Assembly (NCBI RefSeq): GCF_003337215.1
Contig: NZ_QPIG01000001.1
Coordinates: 434,001 to 498,000, forward strand
Direction: 5' to 3'
Origin: Oceanihabitans sediminis
GTDB taxonomy: Bacteria > Bacteroidota > Bacteroidia > Flavobacteriales > Flavobacteriaceae
Length of the DNA stretch: 64,000 nt
Shown: positions 44,314-53,522 of the stretch, piece by piece
Layout of the letters: every line of letters starts with the position of its first letter
How positions within the stretch are numbered: position 1 is the stretch's first letter
Made by a program: the position numbers and the translations under genes
The notes under the pieces: model-generated
Seen by the model: the letters and a program-made list of their open reading frames with translations, nothing else
Told to the model about the DNA's origin: nothing
The model's database searches: none

Positions 44314-45849
44314 ATGCTAACATTTAACGGAAAACTTGGAATAGAAGACTTTTATAAAATAATTATTGAAAACAATAAAATTAAAGTTGAAGATTCCGTT
44401 TTTAAAACTGTAGAAGACAGTTTTAATTTTCTAAAAGAATTCTCCAAAAACAAAGTTATTTATGGTGTAAATACTGGTTTTGGGCCAATGGCACAGTATA
44501 AAATTAAAGATTCAGAACGTATTCAATTACAATATAATTTAATTCGTAGCCACGCATCTGGAACCGGAGAACCTATTGCACCACAATATGTAAAAGCGGC
44601 AATGCTTGCACGATTGAATACACTTTCTTTAGGAAACTCAGGAGTTCATAAATCTGTTATCGAACTAATGACCGAGCTATTAAATAGAGATATTACGCCA
44701 TTAATTTATCAGCATGGTGGTGTTGGTGCAAGTGGAGATTTAGTACAACTTGCTCACTTAGCTTTAGTGCTAATTGGAGAGGGTGAAGTATTTTATAAAG
44801 GAGAAAGGTTAGCTACCAAGGAGGTTTTTGAAAAAGAAAACCTACAACCAATATCGGTTGAACTTCGTGAAGGTTTAGCACTAATGAATGGTACATCGGT
44901 TATGACTGGAATTGGTCTAGTAAACACAATGTACACAAGAAGATTATTAAACTGGATGATTTCTTGTTCTGCAGCAATTAATGAAATTGTAAAAGCTTAC
45001 GATGATCATTTATCTGAAGAATTAAATAATTCTAAAAAACATAAAGGACAACGCGAAATTGCCAAAAGCATGCGTGAACACTTAAAAGATAGTAAGCTTA
45101 CAAGAAAAAGAGAACACCACTTATATGATGTAAATAATGATGAGGTTTCCGTTTTTCAAGATAAGGTTCAGGAGTATTACTCTTTACGTTGTGTCCCACA
45201 GGTACTAGGACCTGTTTTAGACACGCTAAATAACGTGGAGCAGATTTTAATTGAAGAAGTTAATTCTGCTAACGACAACCCAATAGTAAACGTTAAAAAG
45301 AAGCATGTATACCACGGCGGAAACTTTCATGGCGACTATGTTTCTTTAGAGATGGACAAGCTAAAAATAGTGGTTACAAAAATGAGTATGCTTGCTGAAA
45401 GACAACTAAACTACTTACTAAACCCAAGCTTAAACAATATGCTTCCGGCGTTTGTTAACCTTGGCCAATTAGGTTTAAATTTTGGTATGCAGGGCGTGCA
45501 ATTTACTGCAACCTCAACAACTGCAGAAAACCAAATGCTATCAAACCCAATGTACGTACATTCTATTCCTAACAATAATGACAACCAAGATATTGTTAGC
45601 ATGGGAACCAACGCTGCTCTAATCACTAAAAAAGTGATTGAAAATGCTTTTGAAGTAATGGCTATTGAATTAATCACGGTTGTTCAGGCCATCGAATACT
45701 TAAAAGCACAAAACAAGGTCTCTTCAAAAACAAAAAAACTGTATGATGAGATTAGAGAAATTGTCCCTATATTTACTAAAGACGTGGTCATGTATCCGCA
45801 TGTAAATAAGGTGAAAGAATATATTATGAACACACCATGTAACGCCTAA
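44314..45849 (+). CDS. tyrosine ammonia-lyase (HAL/PAL/TAL family)
   Basis: This 511-residue protein carries the MIO-forming triad Ala139-Ser140-Gly141 (GGVGASGDLVQ), Tyr50 in IYGVNTGFG, NSANDNPI and FTATSTTAENQ. The selectivity segment around His80 (RSHASGTGEP) and the rest of the chain look very like the F. johnsoniae tyrosine ammonia-lyase as I remember it. It should convert tyrosine to p-coumarate, the starter of the aryl polyene chain. It is the first gene of the rightward pigment unit. Confidence 0.93.
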   Translation: MLTFNGKLGIEDFYKIIIENNKIKVEDSVFKTVEDSFNFLKEFSKNKVIYGVNTGFGPMAQYKIKDSERIQLQYNLIRSHASGTGEPIAPQYVKAAMLARLNTLSLGNSGVHKSVIELMTELLNRDITPLIYQHGGVGASGDLVQLAHLALVLIGEGEVFYKGERLATKEVFEKENLQPISVELREGLALMNGTSVMTGIGLVNTMYTRRLLNWMISCSAAINEIVKAYDDHLSEELNNSKKHKGQREIAKSMREHLKDSKLTRKREHHLYDVNNDEVSVFQDKVQEYYSLRCVPQVLGPVLDTLNNVEQILIEEVNSANDNPIVNVKKKHVYHGGNFHGDYVSLEMDKLKIVVTKMSMLAERQLNYLLNPSLNNMLPAFVNLGQLGLNFGMQGVQFTATSTTAENQMLSNPMYVHSIPNNNDNQDIVSMGTNAALITKKVIENAFEVMAIELITVVQAIEYLKAQNKVSSKTKKLYDEIREIVPIFTKDVVMYPHVNKVKEYIMNTPCNA

Positions 45850-45933
45850 TTCCAATAACTAAATCCTTAGTTTTCGGAAGCTAAAAATTATAAAAATCTC
45901 TTCGAAAAAGAATTGAAAAAAGAATATAAACAA

Positions 45934-46665
45934 ATGAAGTGCGCTTTAATAACAGGAGGCTCTAGAGGCATCGGAAAATCAATTTGTATACAACTTGCAA
46001 AAGATACAGACTACCACATATTAATTAATTACAACAGCAACGAAGCTGCTGCAATAGACACATTAAAAGCTGTTCAAGAAGCTGGAAGTACAGGTGAAAT
46101 TATGGCATTTAACGTAGCAGATGCAGAACAGGTGAAATCTAAATTAGATGCTTGGCAAGAAGCAAATCCGGATGCATTAATAGAAGTGATTGTTAATAAT
46201 GCCGGTATTACAAAAGACGGTTTGTTTATGTGGATGCCCCAAGAAGATTGGCAAAACGTTATCAACACTTCCTTAAACGGATTCTTTAACGTCACCAATT
46301 ATGCTATTCAAAAAATGCTTAGAAACCGCTTTGGTCGTATTGTAAATATAGCTTCGGTTTCTGGTGTAAAAGGAACTGCAGGACAAACTAATTATTCTGC
46401 AGCAAAAGGAGCAATTATAGCAGCAACAAAAGCCTTATCGCAGGAAGTTGCTAAAAGAAATATTACCGTAAACGCTGTGGCTCCTGGTTTTATAAAATCG
46501 GATATGACAGCAGACTTAGACGAAAAAGAACTTAAAAAATTAATTCCAGCAAATCGCTTTGGTGAAGCGCAAGAAGTGGCAGATTTAGTTTCCTTTTTGG
46601 TTTCAAAAAAGTCTTCTTATATTACTGGAGAAGTAATAAATATTAACGGAGGGATTTACTCTTAA
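45934..46665 (+). CDS. 3-oxoacyl-ACP reductase (FabG-like)
   Basis: From the ATG at 45934 the protein has 243 residues (MKCALITGGSRGIGKS). It shows NNAGITKDG, catalytic Ser in IASVSGVKG, YSAAKGAIIAATKAL (Tyr-Lys) and TVNAVAPGFIKSDM. In the cluster it should reduce beta-keto groups on the growing polyene, the role of ApeQ in aryl polyene pathways. A TTG start at 45913 is possible but less likely. Confidence 0.92.
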   Translation: MKCALITGGSRGIGKSICIQLAKDTDYHILINYNSNEAAAIDTLKAVQEAGSTGEIMAFNVADAEQVKSKLDAWQEANPDALIEVIVNNAGITKDGLFMWMPQEDWQNVINTSLNGFFNVTNYAIQKMLRNRFGRIVNIASVSGVKGTAGQTNYSAAKGAIIAATKALSQEVAKRNITVNAVAPGFIKSDMTADLDEKELKKLIPANRFGEAQEVADLVSFLVSKKSSYITGEVININGGIYS

Positions 46666-46683
46666 CACAATCTTATTATAAAG

Positions 46684-47901
46684 ATGAAACGAGTTGTTAT
46701 AACAGGAATGGGAATTTATTCCTGTATAGGAAAAAATTTAGAGGAGGTTAAAAACTCCTTATACCAAGGAAAATCAGGAATTATTTACGATCAAGAACGT
46801 AAAGATTTTGGTTATCGCTCCCCGTTAACAGGAATGGTAGAAACTCCTAATCTTAAAAAACAACTTACAAGAAGAGAACGAATTAGTTTGGGGGACGAAG
46901 GAGCTTATGCTTATGTAGCTACTATAGAAGCCTTAGAAAATGCTAAACTGACGCAGGATTATATAAACAAAAATGAAGTAGGCATCCTTTACGGAAACGA
47001 TAGTACTGCAAAAGCTGTTGTAGATTCTGTAGATAAAATTAAGGAGAAAAAAGACACAACACTTGTTGGCTCAGGGGCTATTTTTCAAGCAATGAACTCT
47101 ACCGTTACCATGAATCTTTCTACTCTTTTCAAACTTACCGGAGTCAACTTTACAATTAGTGCTGCCTGTGCTAGTGGGTCCCATGCAATTGGTATGGCTT
47201 ACCAACTTATAAAAAGTGGATTACAAGATTGTATTATTTGTGGTGGAGCACAAGAAATAAACAAATATGCAATGGGTAGTTTTGATGGTCTTGGAGTATT
47301 TGCCATGAACCTTGAAAACCCTGAAAAAGCTTCCAGACCATTTGACAAAAACCGAGATGGTCTAGTACCTAGTGGAGGAGCGGCTACTTTAATTGTAGAA
47401 AGCTACGAATCTGCCGTAAAACGTGGAGCCCCAATTTTAGCCGAAATTATAGGTTATGGATTTTCTTCTAACGGAGAACATATCTCCACCCCTAATGTAG
47501 ACGGCCCTTCAAAAGCAATGAGCAAAGCAATAGCGCAATCTAACTTAAAAGCTTCAGATATAGAGTACGTAAATGCTCATGCAACCTCAACCCTTGTAGG
47601 AGATGCCAACGAAGCTAAAGCTATTGTTAAAGTTTTTGGCGAAAATGGCCCCTATGTTAGCTCTACAAAATCTATGACTGGTCATGAATGCTGGATGGCA
47701 GGAGCTAGTGAAGTTATTTACTCCATGCTAATGATGCAAAATAACTTTATTGCACCTAATATCAACCTTGAAGAACCTGATGAAGATGCTAAAAAATTAA
47801 ATCTAGTAAGTAAAACGATAGATAAAAAATTTGATGTATTTTTGTCCAATTCTTTTGGATTTGGGGGAACAAATTCAGCCTTAATAATAAAAAAATTATA
47901 A
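46684..47901 (+). CDS. beta-ketoacyl-ACP synthase (FabF-like, active-site intact)
   Basis: The 405-residue condensing enzyme has nucleophile Cys162 (SAACASGSHAIG), His in NAHATSTLVGD, and His in GHECWMAGASE. The N-terminus RVVITGMGIYS and the end SFGFGGTNSAL are typical. It probably extends the aryl polyene chain or an alkyl chain for the resorcinol. It lies 18 bases after the reductase and 6 bases before an ACP gene. Confidence 0.93.
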   Translation: MKRVVITGMGIYSCIGKNLEEVKNSLYQGKSGIIYDQERKDFGYRSPLTGMVETPNLKKQLTRRERISLGDEGAYAYVATIEALENAKLTQDYINKNEVGILYGNDSTAKAVVDSVDKIKEKKDTTLVGSGAIFQAMNSTVTMNLSTLFKLTGVNFTISAACASGSHAIGMAYQLIKSGLQDCIICGGAQEINKYAMGSFDGLGVFAMNLENPEKASRPFDKNRDGLVPSGGAATLIVESYESAVKRGAPILAEIIGYGFSSNGEHISTPNVDGPSKAMSKAIAQSNLKASDIEYVNAHATSTLVGDANEAKAIVKVFGENGPYVSSTKSMTGHECWMAGASEVIYSMLMMQNNFIAPNINLEEPDEDAKKLNLVSKTIDKKFDVFLSNSFGFGGTNSALIIKKL

Positions 47902-47907
47902 CACAAT

Positions 47908-48150
47908 ATGACTAAAGAAGTTATTATTGATAAAATAAACGACTTTCTTATAGACGAATTTGAAGTAGAAGCAGATGATATTGCACCTGAAGCTAACTTA
48001 AAAGACACTCTAGAACTAGATAGTTTAGACTTTGTAGACCTTGTAGTTGCAGTAGAGTCTAACTTTGGCGTAAAATTAGTTGGAGAAGATTTTGTTAACG
48101 TAAAGTCACTTCAAGATTTCTACGATCTAATTGAAAACAAATTAGGTTAA
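47908..48150 (+). CDS. acyl carrier protein
   Basis: The 80-residue acidic protein has the phosphopantetheine site Ser39 in ELDSLDFVDLV. It probably carries the polyene or alkyl intermediates of the pigment. A second carrier protein lies at 58783. Confidence 0.93.
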   Translation: MTKEVIIDKINDFLIDEFEVEADDIAPEANLKDTLELDSLDFVDLVVAVESNFGVKLVGEDFVNVKSLQDFYDLIENKLG

Positions 48151-48171
48151 ACAACTTTACCTTTAAAATTT

Positions 48172-49068
48172 ATGGCTACTGAGTGGCAAGGAAAATCCCG
48201 AGGCACCGTTCTTGGATACAAAATATTTGTTTTCAGTATGAAAACCTTCGGAATTAGCTCTGCTTATTTCATCCTCTATTTTGTAGCTTTTTACTTCTGT
48301 TTATTTTCTTCAGACAGCACAAGAGCAAGTTATTACTACTTCCGAAAAAAACGAAACTACTCCCTACTAAAAAGTTATATTAGTGTTTATAAAAGCTACT
48401 ATGTTTTTGGACAAACCATTATTGATAAAGTAGCAATCTCTTCAGGATTAAGAGATAAATTCACATATGATTTTGACGGTGTAGAACTCCTAAATGAAGC
48501 CCTAAAACAAAAAAAAGGCGGAATACTTATAAGCGCCCATGTTGGTAATTTTGAAATTGCCGAACATTTTTTTGGAGACTTAGAAGAAAGCGCTTCTATT
48601 AGCATTTTAACTACAGATGCCGAACACTCTGCCATTAAAGAATACTTAGAAAGCATCACCGAAAAACCGAAAGTAAAACTCATTTTAATTCAAGAAGATC
48701 TAAGTCATATATTTGAAATAAATGCAGCATTAGCTAGAAACGAATTGGTGGTAATAACTGGTGACCGATATATAAAAGGTTCTAAGTATTTAACACAAGA
48801 TTTATTAGGGGAACCCGCAAAATTTCCTGCAGGTCCTTTCATGATAGCCTCGCGCTTAAAAGTTCCTGTACTTTTCGTGTATGTAATGAAAGAAAGCAAG
48901 AAACATTACCATCTTTATACAAGAAAAGCTCAAGCAAAACACAGAGATGCTCAAGCCCTATTAGAGGAATACACACAAAGTGTTTCTTGGATGCTAAGCA
49001 AATACCCATTGCAGTGGTTTAATTATTTTGATTTTTGGAATTCGCTAGAAGAAAAAGAAGCTAAATAA
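48172..49068 (+). CDS. LABLAT-type acyltransferase (lipid A acyltransferase-like)
   Basis: The 298-residue protein has an N-terminal membrane segment (residues about 22-48) and the acyltransferase motif SAHVGNFEIA (HxxxxE), then VITGDRYIKGS and EPAKFPAGPFMIA. It belongs to the LpxL/HtrB-like group. In flexirubin clusters an enzyme of this kind could join the aryl polyene acid to the dialkylresorcinol hydroxyl; that is inference. The 100-base gap after it is the largest inside the operon. Confidence 0.85.
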   Translation: MATEWQGKSRGTVLGYKIFVFSMKTFGISSAYFILYFVAFYFCLFSSDSTRASYYYFRKKRNYSLLKSYISVYKSYYVFGQTIIDKVAISSGLRDKFTYDFDGVELLNEALKQKKGGILISAHVGNFEIAEHFFGDLEESASISILTTDAEHSAIKEYLESITEKPKVKLILIQEDLSHIFEINAALARNELVVITGDRYIKGSKYLTQDLLGEPAKFPAGPFMIASRLKVPVLFVYVMKESKKHYHLYTRKAQAKHRDAQALLEEYTQSVSWMLSKYPLQWFNYFDFWNSLEEKEAK

Positions 49069-49168
49069 ACCTTTCCTTTTCAGAAAAGTTTCAACTTTTA
49101 TATTATTTAATATTGAAGTTGTTTCTATATTTAGAGTTAAATTCAGAAATTACCAAAAACTTATCCTT

Positions 49169-50092
49169 TTGAAAAACGTTTTAGTTATACATTATTCGCA
49201 ATCTGGACAACTTACAGAAATTGTAAACAACATTGTTTCCCCTTTATCAGATAATGATATACAAATAGACTACCATGAAATAAAAATGGAAAAACCTTTT
49301 CCATTTCCATGGAAAGAAGAGGATTTTTATGGCGCTTTCCCTGAAACTTTTCAGCAAGTACCAGAAGCTGTAAAACCGGTTTCAGCAGAAATATTAAACA
49401 AAAAATACGATCTTATAATATTAGGCTATCAGGTTTGGTACTTAACACCATCAATCCCTATTAATTCTTTTTTACAAACTTCAGATGCTGAAAAACTACT
49501 AAAAAACACACCAGTAATAACGGTTATTGGCTGTAGAAATATGTGGATTATGGCGCAAGAAAAAATGAAGAAGAAACTTTTAGACTTACAAGCTAACTTG
49601 GTAGGAAATATAGCTTTAATTGACAGACATTTAAACCATATTAGCGTTATAACTATTGCAAAATGGATGTTCTCTGGAAAAAAAGAAAGTTATCTAGGTA
49701 TTTTCCCAAAGCCAGGAGTATCACAAAAAGACATTGACGAAGCCGTAAAATTCGGACCAATAATATTAAAACACTTACAAGAAAATAATTTCAACAATTT
49801 ACAAGACGCACTATTAAAAGAAGAAGCAATAAAAATTAAACCATTCTTAGTAACTACAGATAAGCGTGCAAACATTATCTTTTCAAAATGGTCTAAATTA
49901 ATACAATCTAAAGGCGATAAAAACAGTCCGAAAAGAACTTTTTGGGTAAAGTTTTTTAGTTATTACTTGTTATTTGCCATCTGGTTTATTGCTCCTATAG
50001 TTTTTATATTATTTTTAATAACTTACGTATTTTCAATGCATAAAATAAAAAAAGATAAAGTATATTATTCGTCAGTAAAATATATAGAGTAA
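49169..50092 (+). CDS. darA: DarA-like dialkylresorcinol enzyme
   Basis: The 307-residue protein starts with a TTG codon and MKNVLVIHYSQSGQLTEIVNNI, a flavodoxin-like N-terminus, and has a C-terminal hydrophobic stretch (about 270-292) as a membrane anchor. It lies directly before the DarB-like ketosynthase, as in known dialkylresorcinol clusters, where DarA is assigned to ring formation/aromatisation. The name is given on this pairing plus the family pattern. Confidence 0.82.
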   Translation: MKNVLVIHYSQSGQLTEIVNNIVSPLSDNDIQIDYHEIKMEKPFPFPWKEEDFYGAFPETFQQVPEAVKPVSAEILNKKYDLIILGYQVWYLTPSIPINSFLQTSDAEKLLKNTPVITVIGCRNMWIMAQEKMKKKLLDLQANLVGNIALIDRHLNHISVITIAKWMFSGKKESYLGIFPKPGVSQKDIDEAVKFGPIILKHLQENNFNNLQDALLKEEAIKIKPFLVTTDKRANIIFSKWSKLIQSKGDKNSPKRTFWVKFFSYYLLFAIWFIAPIVFILFLITYVFSMHKIKKDKVYYSSVKYIE

Positions 50093-50101
50093 ATCAAAAA
50101 A

Positions 50102-51235
50102 ATGAAGGAAGTTTACATCAACAAAATTTCGAAATATTTACCAAACCGTCCCATTTCCAACGATGAAATGGAAGAAAAGCTAGGTACAATAAACGGTAAA
50201 ACTTCTAAAGGAAGGCGTATTGTTTTACGAAACAATAAAATTAAAACTAGATATTACGCCATAGATGATAATGGCAATATCACGCATAATAACGCGCAAC
50301 TAACTAAAGAGGCTATAGTTGCATTGTGTGACGATGATTTTAAACTTGAAGATATTGAGTTGCTTTCTTGCGGAACCTCTAGTCCAGACCAAATATTACC
50401 ATCGCATGCTGCTATGGTTCACGGATTTTTAAAAAATAGAAATCTAGAAATAAACTCCCCTTCAGGAGCTTGTGTTTCTGGAATGAACGCTCTTAAATAC
50501 GGCTATATGTCGGTTTTAGCAGGACTAACCAAAAATGCCGTTTGCACAGGATCTGAAAGAACTTCCTCTTGGATGCTGTCTGATACTTTTGAAGAAGAAA
50601 TAAAACACCTTGAAACCCTAGAAGACAATCCGATACTTGCTTTTAATAAAGACTTTTTACGTTGGATGCTTTCAGACGGGGCTGGGGCTTTTTTATTAGA
50701 AAGCGAACCTAAAGGGAAAAACCCATTAAAAATTGAATGGATAGAAGGCTACTCCTACGCTCATGAAATTGAAACATGCATGTATGCAGGAGCAGATAAA
50801 TTAGAAAACGGATTCTTAAAACCATGGAGCGAATATCCTTCAGACCAATGGAGCAAGAAATCGCTCTTTGCCATGAAACAAGACGTTAAACTGCTTGGTG
50901 AAAATATTCTAGTAAAAGGAGTGGACAGTCTTAAAACAGCTATGAAAAAACACCATATTAAACCAGAAGATATAGACTATTATCTACCGCATGTTTCCTC
51001 TTATTATTTCAAAGAAAGTTTATATAAAGAAATGATAGAGCAAGAAGTTGAAATCCCATGGGAAAACTGGTTTATGAACTTAGATAAGGTTGGAAATATA
51101 GGTGCAGGTTCTATTTATATTATGTTAGAAGAACTTGCTAGTTCAGGGAAACTAAAAAAAGGAGAGAAAATATTACTTTCAGTACCAGAAAGCGCACGTT
51201 TTTCTTACGCTTATGCACTTTTAACTGTTTGCTAA
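50102..51235 (+). CDS. darB: DarB-like ketosynthase III
   Basis: The 377-residue protein has the KAS III layout: nucleophile Cys124 (PSGACVSGMNALKYG), His in YLPHVSSYYF, Asn in KVGNIGAGS. It condenses two acyl chains to form the dialkylresorcinol ring precursor. It directly follows darA and its stop is adjacent to the next ATG. Confidence 0.88.
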   Translation: MKEVYINKISKYLPNRPISNDEMEEKLGTINGKTSKGRRIVLRNNKIKTRYYAIDDNGNITHNNAQLTKEAIVALCDDDFKLEDIELLSCGTSSPDQILPSHAAMVHGFLKNRNLEINSPSGACVSGMNALKYGYMSVLAGLTKNAVCTGSERTSSWMLSDTFEEEIKHLETLEDNPILAFNKDFLRWMLSDGAGAFLLESEPKGKNPLKIEWIEGYSYAHEIETCMYAGADKLENGFLKPWSEYPSDQWSKKSLFAMKQDVKLLGENILVKGVDSLKTAMKKHHIKPEDIDYYLPHVSSYYFKESLYKEMIEQEVEIPWENWFMNLDKVGNIGAGSIYIMLEELASSGKLKKGEKILLSVPESARFSYAYALLTVC

Positions 51236-51658
51236 ATGGCCTTACCAATAAATAATATCTCGCATTTAATTCCACAAAAAACACCATTTGTTATGGTGGA
51301 TACTTTAGTGGATTTCACTGCCGAAAAAGTAACTTCTAGTTTTACGATTTTAGACAGTAATCTTTTTGTAGAAAATGCGACTTTTTTAGAATCCGGACTA
51401 ATAGAAAATATGGCACAAACCGTTGCTCTGCATACCGGATACAATTATTTTTTAAAAAATGAAGAAGCTCCAGTAGGATATATAGGGTCGATAAAAAAAG
51501 TAGCTATTTTAAAACTTCCTACATTAAACGAAACCATTACTACAGAAGCAACCATACTTCATGAATTTATGGGGGTAACTATGGTAGAAGTAAAAGCCTT
51601 CAATCAAAATAAGGAGGAAATTGCTTCAGCAGAAATGAAAACAGTTATAGCCAGCTAA
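51236..51658 (+). CDS. hotdog dehydratase partner lacking the catalytic His
   Basis: The 140-residue hotdog-fold protein aligns with FabZ-like dehydratases (LIPQKTPFVMVD), but Gln14 stands where FabZ has the catalytic His (PHRxPF). The other catalytic region (LESGLIENMAQTVA) still has Glu. It starts directly at the darB stop and overlaps the next hotdog gene by one base. It may be the non-catalytic or altered half of a dehydratase heterodimer, as with ApeI/ApeP in aryl polyene pathways. Confidence 0.85.
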   Translation: MALPINNISHLIPQKTPFVMVDTLVDFTAEKVTSSFTILDSNLFVENATFLESGLIENMAQTVALHTGYNYFLKNEEAPVGYIGSIKKVAILKLPTLNETITTEATILHEFMGVTMVEVKAFNQNKEEIASAEMKTVIAS

Positions 51659-52119
51659 TGAATAAGTTTCAGTCACTAGATATTTCGAAATTTTTACCTC
51701 ATCGTCCGCCATTTTTAATGGTAGACAAACTAATATCTATTGACGATGAACATGTACAAACTTCCTTTGAAATCAAAGAAGATGGCATTTTCATAGACGA
51801 AAACAAACAGTTTAATGAAGTTGGATTAATTGAAAATGCAGCACAAACCTGCTCTTCAATTGTTGGTAAAAGTTATTTTGAAGAAGATGATTTATCTGGA
51901 GAAGGCAATCAACTTATTGGCTTTATTTCAGCAATTAAAAAAGCCACCATTTTTGGAGTTCCTAAAATAGGAGACACAATTATTTCTAAAGCTAAATTAA
52001 AATCTAGATTCGATACAGAACAATATAGCATTTGCACATTAGAATGCACGATTGCTACTTCCAACAAAGAATTATTATCTTGTGAACTAAATCTGTTTAT
52101 ACAAGAAGTTAATAAGTAA
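51658..52119 (+). CDS. FabZ-like hotdog dehydratase
   Basis: The 153-residue protein has the full FabZ motif with His15 (LPHRPPFLMVDKL) and Glu in VGLIENAAQTCSS. It should remove water from 3-hydroxyacyl-ACP intermediates to make the conjugated polyene. It overlaps the preceding hotdog gene by one base (TAATG), suggesting equal expression of the two. Confidence 0.9.
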   Translation: MNKFQSLDISKFLPHRPPFLMVDKLISIDDEHVQTSFEIKEDGIFIDENKQFNEVGLIENAAQTCSSIVGKSYFEEDDLSGEGNQLIGFISAIKKATIFGVPKIGDTIISKAKLKSRFDTEQYSICTLECTIATSNKELLSCELNLFIQEVNK

Positions 52120-52127
52120 TTTCACCA

Positions 52128-52535
52128 ATGAAAAAGAGCGAAGTACCTCAAGACAAAAGCAATTTAGAGTCTGCCAATTTAAGGGAGCTATGCTATGCAG
52201 TAGATGAAAATGGCGAATATACTACAGCTCACACCACTGGTTGGGACCCAAAAACTATAGCGCTAAACAATGCTATTGAAGAAATAAACCAACGTGTAGA
52301 AGAGGCTAAAAACAGAGTGCTAAATTACCAAACAAGCCCGATTGAGTATTATATGGAACTCCATAAAATGGACCTTCCTATTTTGGCGAGTTATGTCGGT
52401 TTATGGAAGTGGCGAGTAAAAAGACATTTCAAACCTAAAGTATTTAATAAATTATCAAACAAGCTACTTCAAAAATATGCTGACGTTTTTGAAATAAGCA
52501 TTGACCAATTAAAAAACATAGAGCATGCAAATTAA
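52128..52535 (+). CDS. small protein paired with the BtrH-like gene, unknown
   Basis: The 135-residue protein has no motif I recognise. It opens with polar residues, has a segment GEYTTAHTTGWDPKTIALNNAIEEIN and a basic helix (LWKWRVKRHFKPKVFNKL). It overlaps the next gene by 11 bases, so the two are translationally coupled and may form a complex. I give no function. Confidence 0.8.
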   Translation: MKKSEVPQDKSNLESANLRELCYAVDENGEYTTAHTTGWDPKTIALNNAIEEINQRVEEAKNRVLNYQTSPIEYYMELHKMDLPILASYVGLWKWRVKRHFKPKVFNKLSNKLLQKYADVFEISIDQLKNIEHAN

Positions 52536-53520
52536 CTTTACACACCATCAATCAGCACATTGCGAAAATGGTGTGGTTTCAAACCTGATGAAACATCATG
52601 GTTTTAACGTAAGCGAACCAATGGTTTTTGGCATTGGCTCTGGCTTACTATTTTGCTACATTCCGTTTCTAAAAGTCAATCATGCTCCGGCAATTTCATA
52701 CCGAGCAATGCCCGGTTTTATATTTAAACGTTTTGCTAAACGAGTAGGCATAAAAATTGAACGAGAGAAATTTAAAGACCCTAAGAAAGCGAAAGCTAGA
52801 TTAGACGAAAATTTACAAAAAAACAATCCTGTAGGCTTACAAGTTGGAGTTTACAATTTAGTGTATTTTCCAGATGAATATCGTTTTCATTTTAATGCAC
52901 ACAACTTGGTGGTATATGGAAAAGAGGAAGACAAATACCTGATTAGCGACCCGGTAATGGAAACTGTAACCACCTTAACAGAAAATCAACTAGAAAAGGT
53001 TCGTTTTGCAAAAGGTGCATTACCACCTAAAGGGCACATTTACTACCCAACGGATTTCCCGAAAGAATTAGATTTAGAAAGAGCAATCGTAAAAGGAATT
53101 AAACATACCTGTAAAGATATGCTGGCTCCTATTCCTATTATTGGCGTAAAAGGAATTAGATACACAGCCAAGCAAATAAGAAAATGGCCTATAAAATTAG
53201 GCACAAAAAAAGCAAATCATTACTTAGGGCAAATAGTAAGAATGCAAGAAGAAATTGGTACTGGAGGAGGCGGATTTCGATATATTTTCGCTGCATTTTT
53301 ACAAGAATCAAGCAAGGTTCTAAACAACCCTAAACTAGCGGAGCTTTCTAAAGAAATGACACAAATTGGTGATTTATGGCGTGATTTTGCGGTAGATGCC
53401 TCCAGAATTTACAAAAACAGAGGCGCTAAAGCAGATGGATATAATGATGTTGCCAAACAATTAGAAACTATAGCAGACAAAGAAGAAGTTTTCTTTAAAG
53501 CTTTAAAAAAGGCTATATAG
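52525..53520 (+). CDS. BtrH N-terminal domain protein, putative acyltransferase
   Basis: The 331-residue protein begins with the BtrH-type segment HHQSAHCENGVVSNLMKHHG (Cys13) and EPMVFGIGSGLLFCYIPFL. In butirosin biosynthesis BtrH moves an ACP-bound acyl chain onto an amine. Here it could transfer the ACP-bound aryl polyene to an acceptor such as the dialkylresorcinol; inference. It is followed by the ABC transporter genes 2 bases later. Confidence 0.85.
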   Translation: MQINFTHHQSAHCENGVVSNLMKHHGFNVSEPMVFGIGSGLLFCYIPFLKVNHAPAISYRAMPGFIFKRFAKRVGIKIEREKFKDPKKAKARLDENLQKNNPVGLQVGVYNLVYFPDEYRFHFNAHNLVVYGKEEDKYLISDPVMETVTTLTENQLEKVRFAKGALPPKGHIYYPTDFPKELDLERAIVKGIKHTCKDMLAPIPIIGVKGIRYTAKQIRKWPIKLGTKKANHYLGQIVRMQEEIGTGGGGFRYIFAAFLQESSKVLNNPKLAELSKEMTQIGDLWRDFAVDASRIYKNRGAKADGYNDVAKQLETIADKEEVFFKALKKAI

Positions 53521-53522
53521 TT

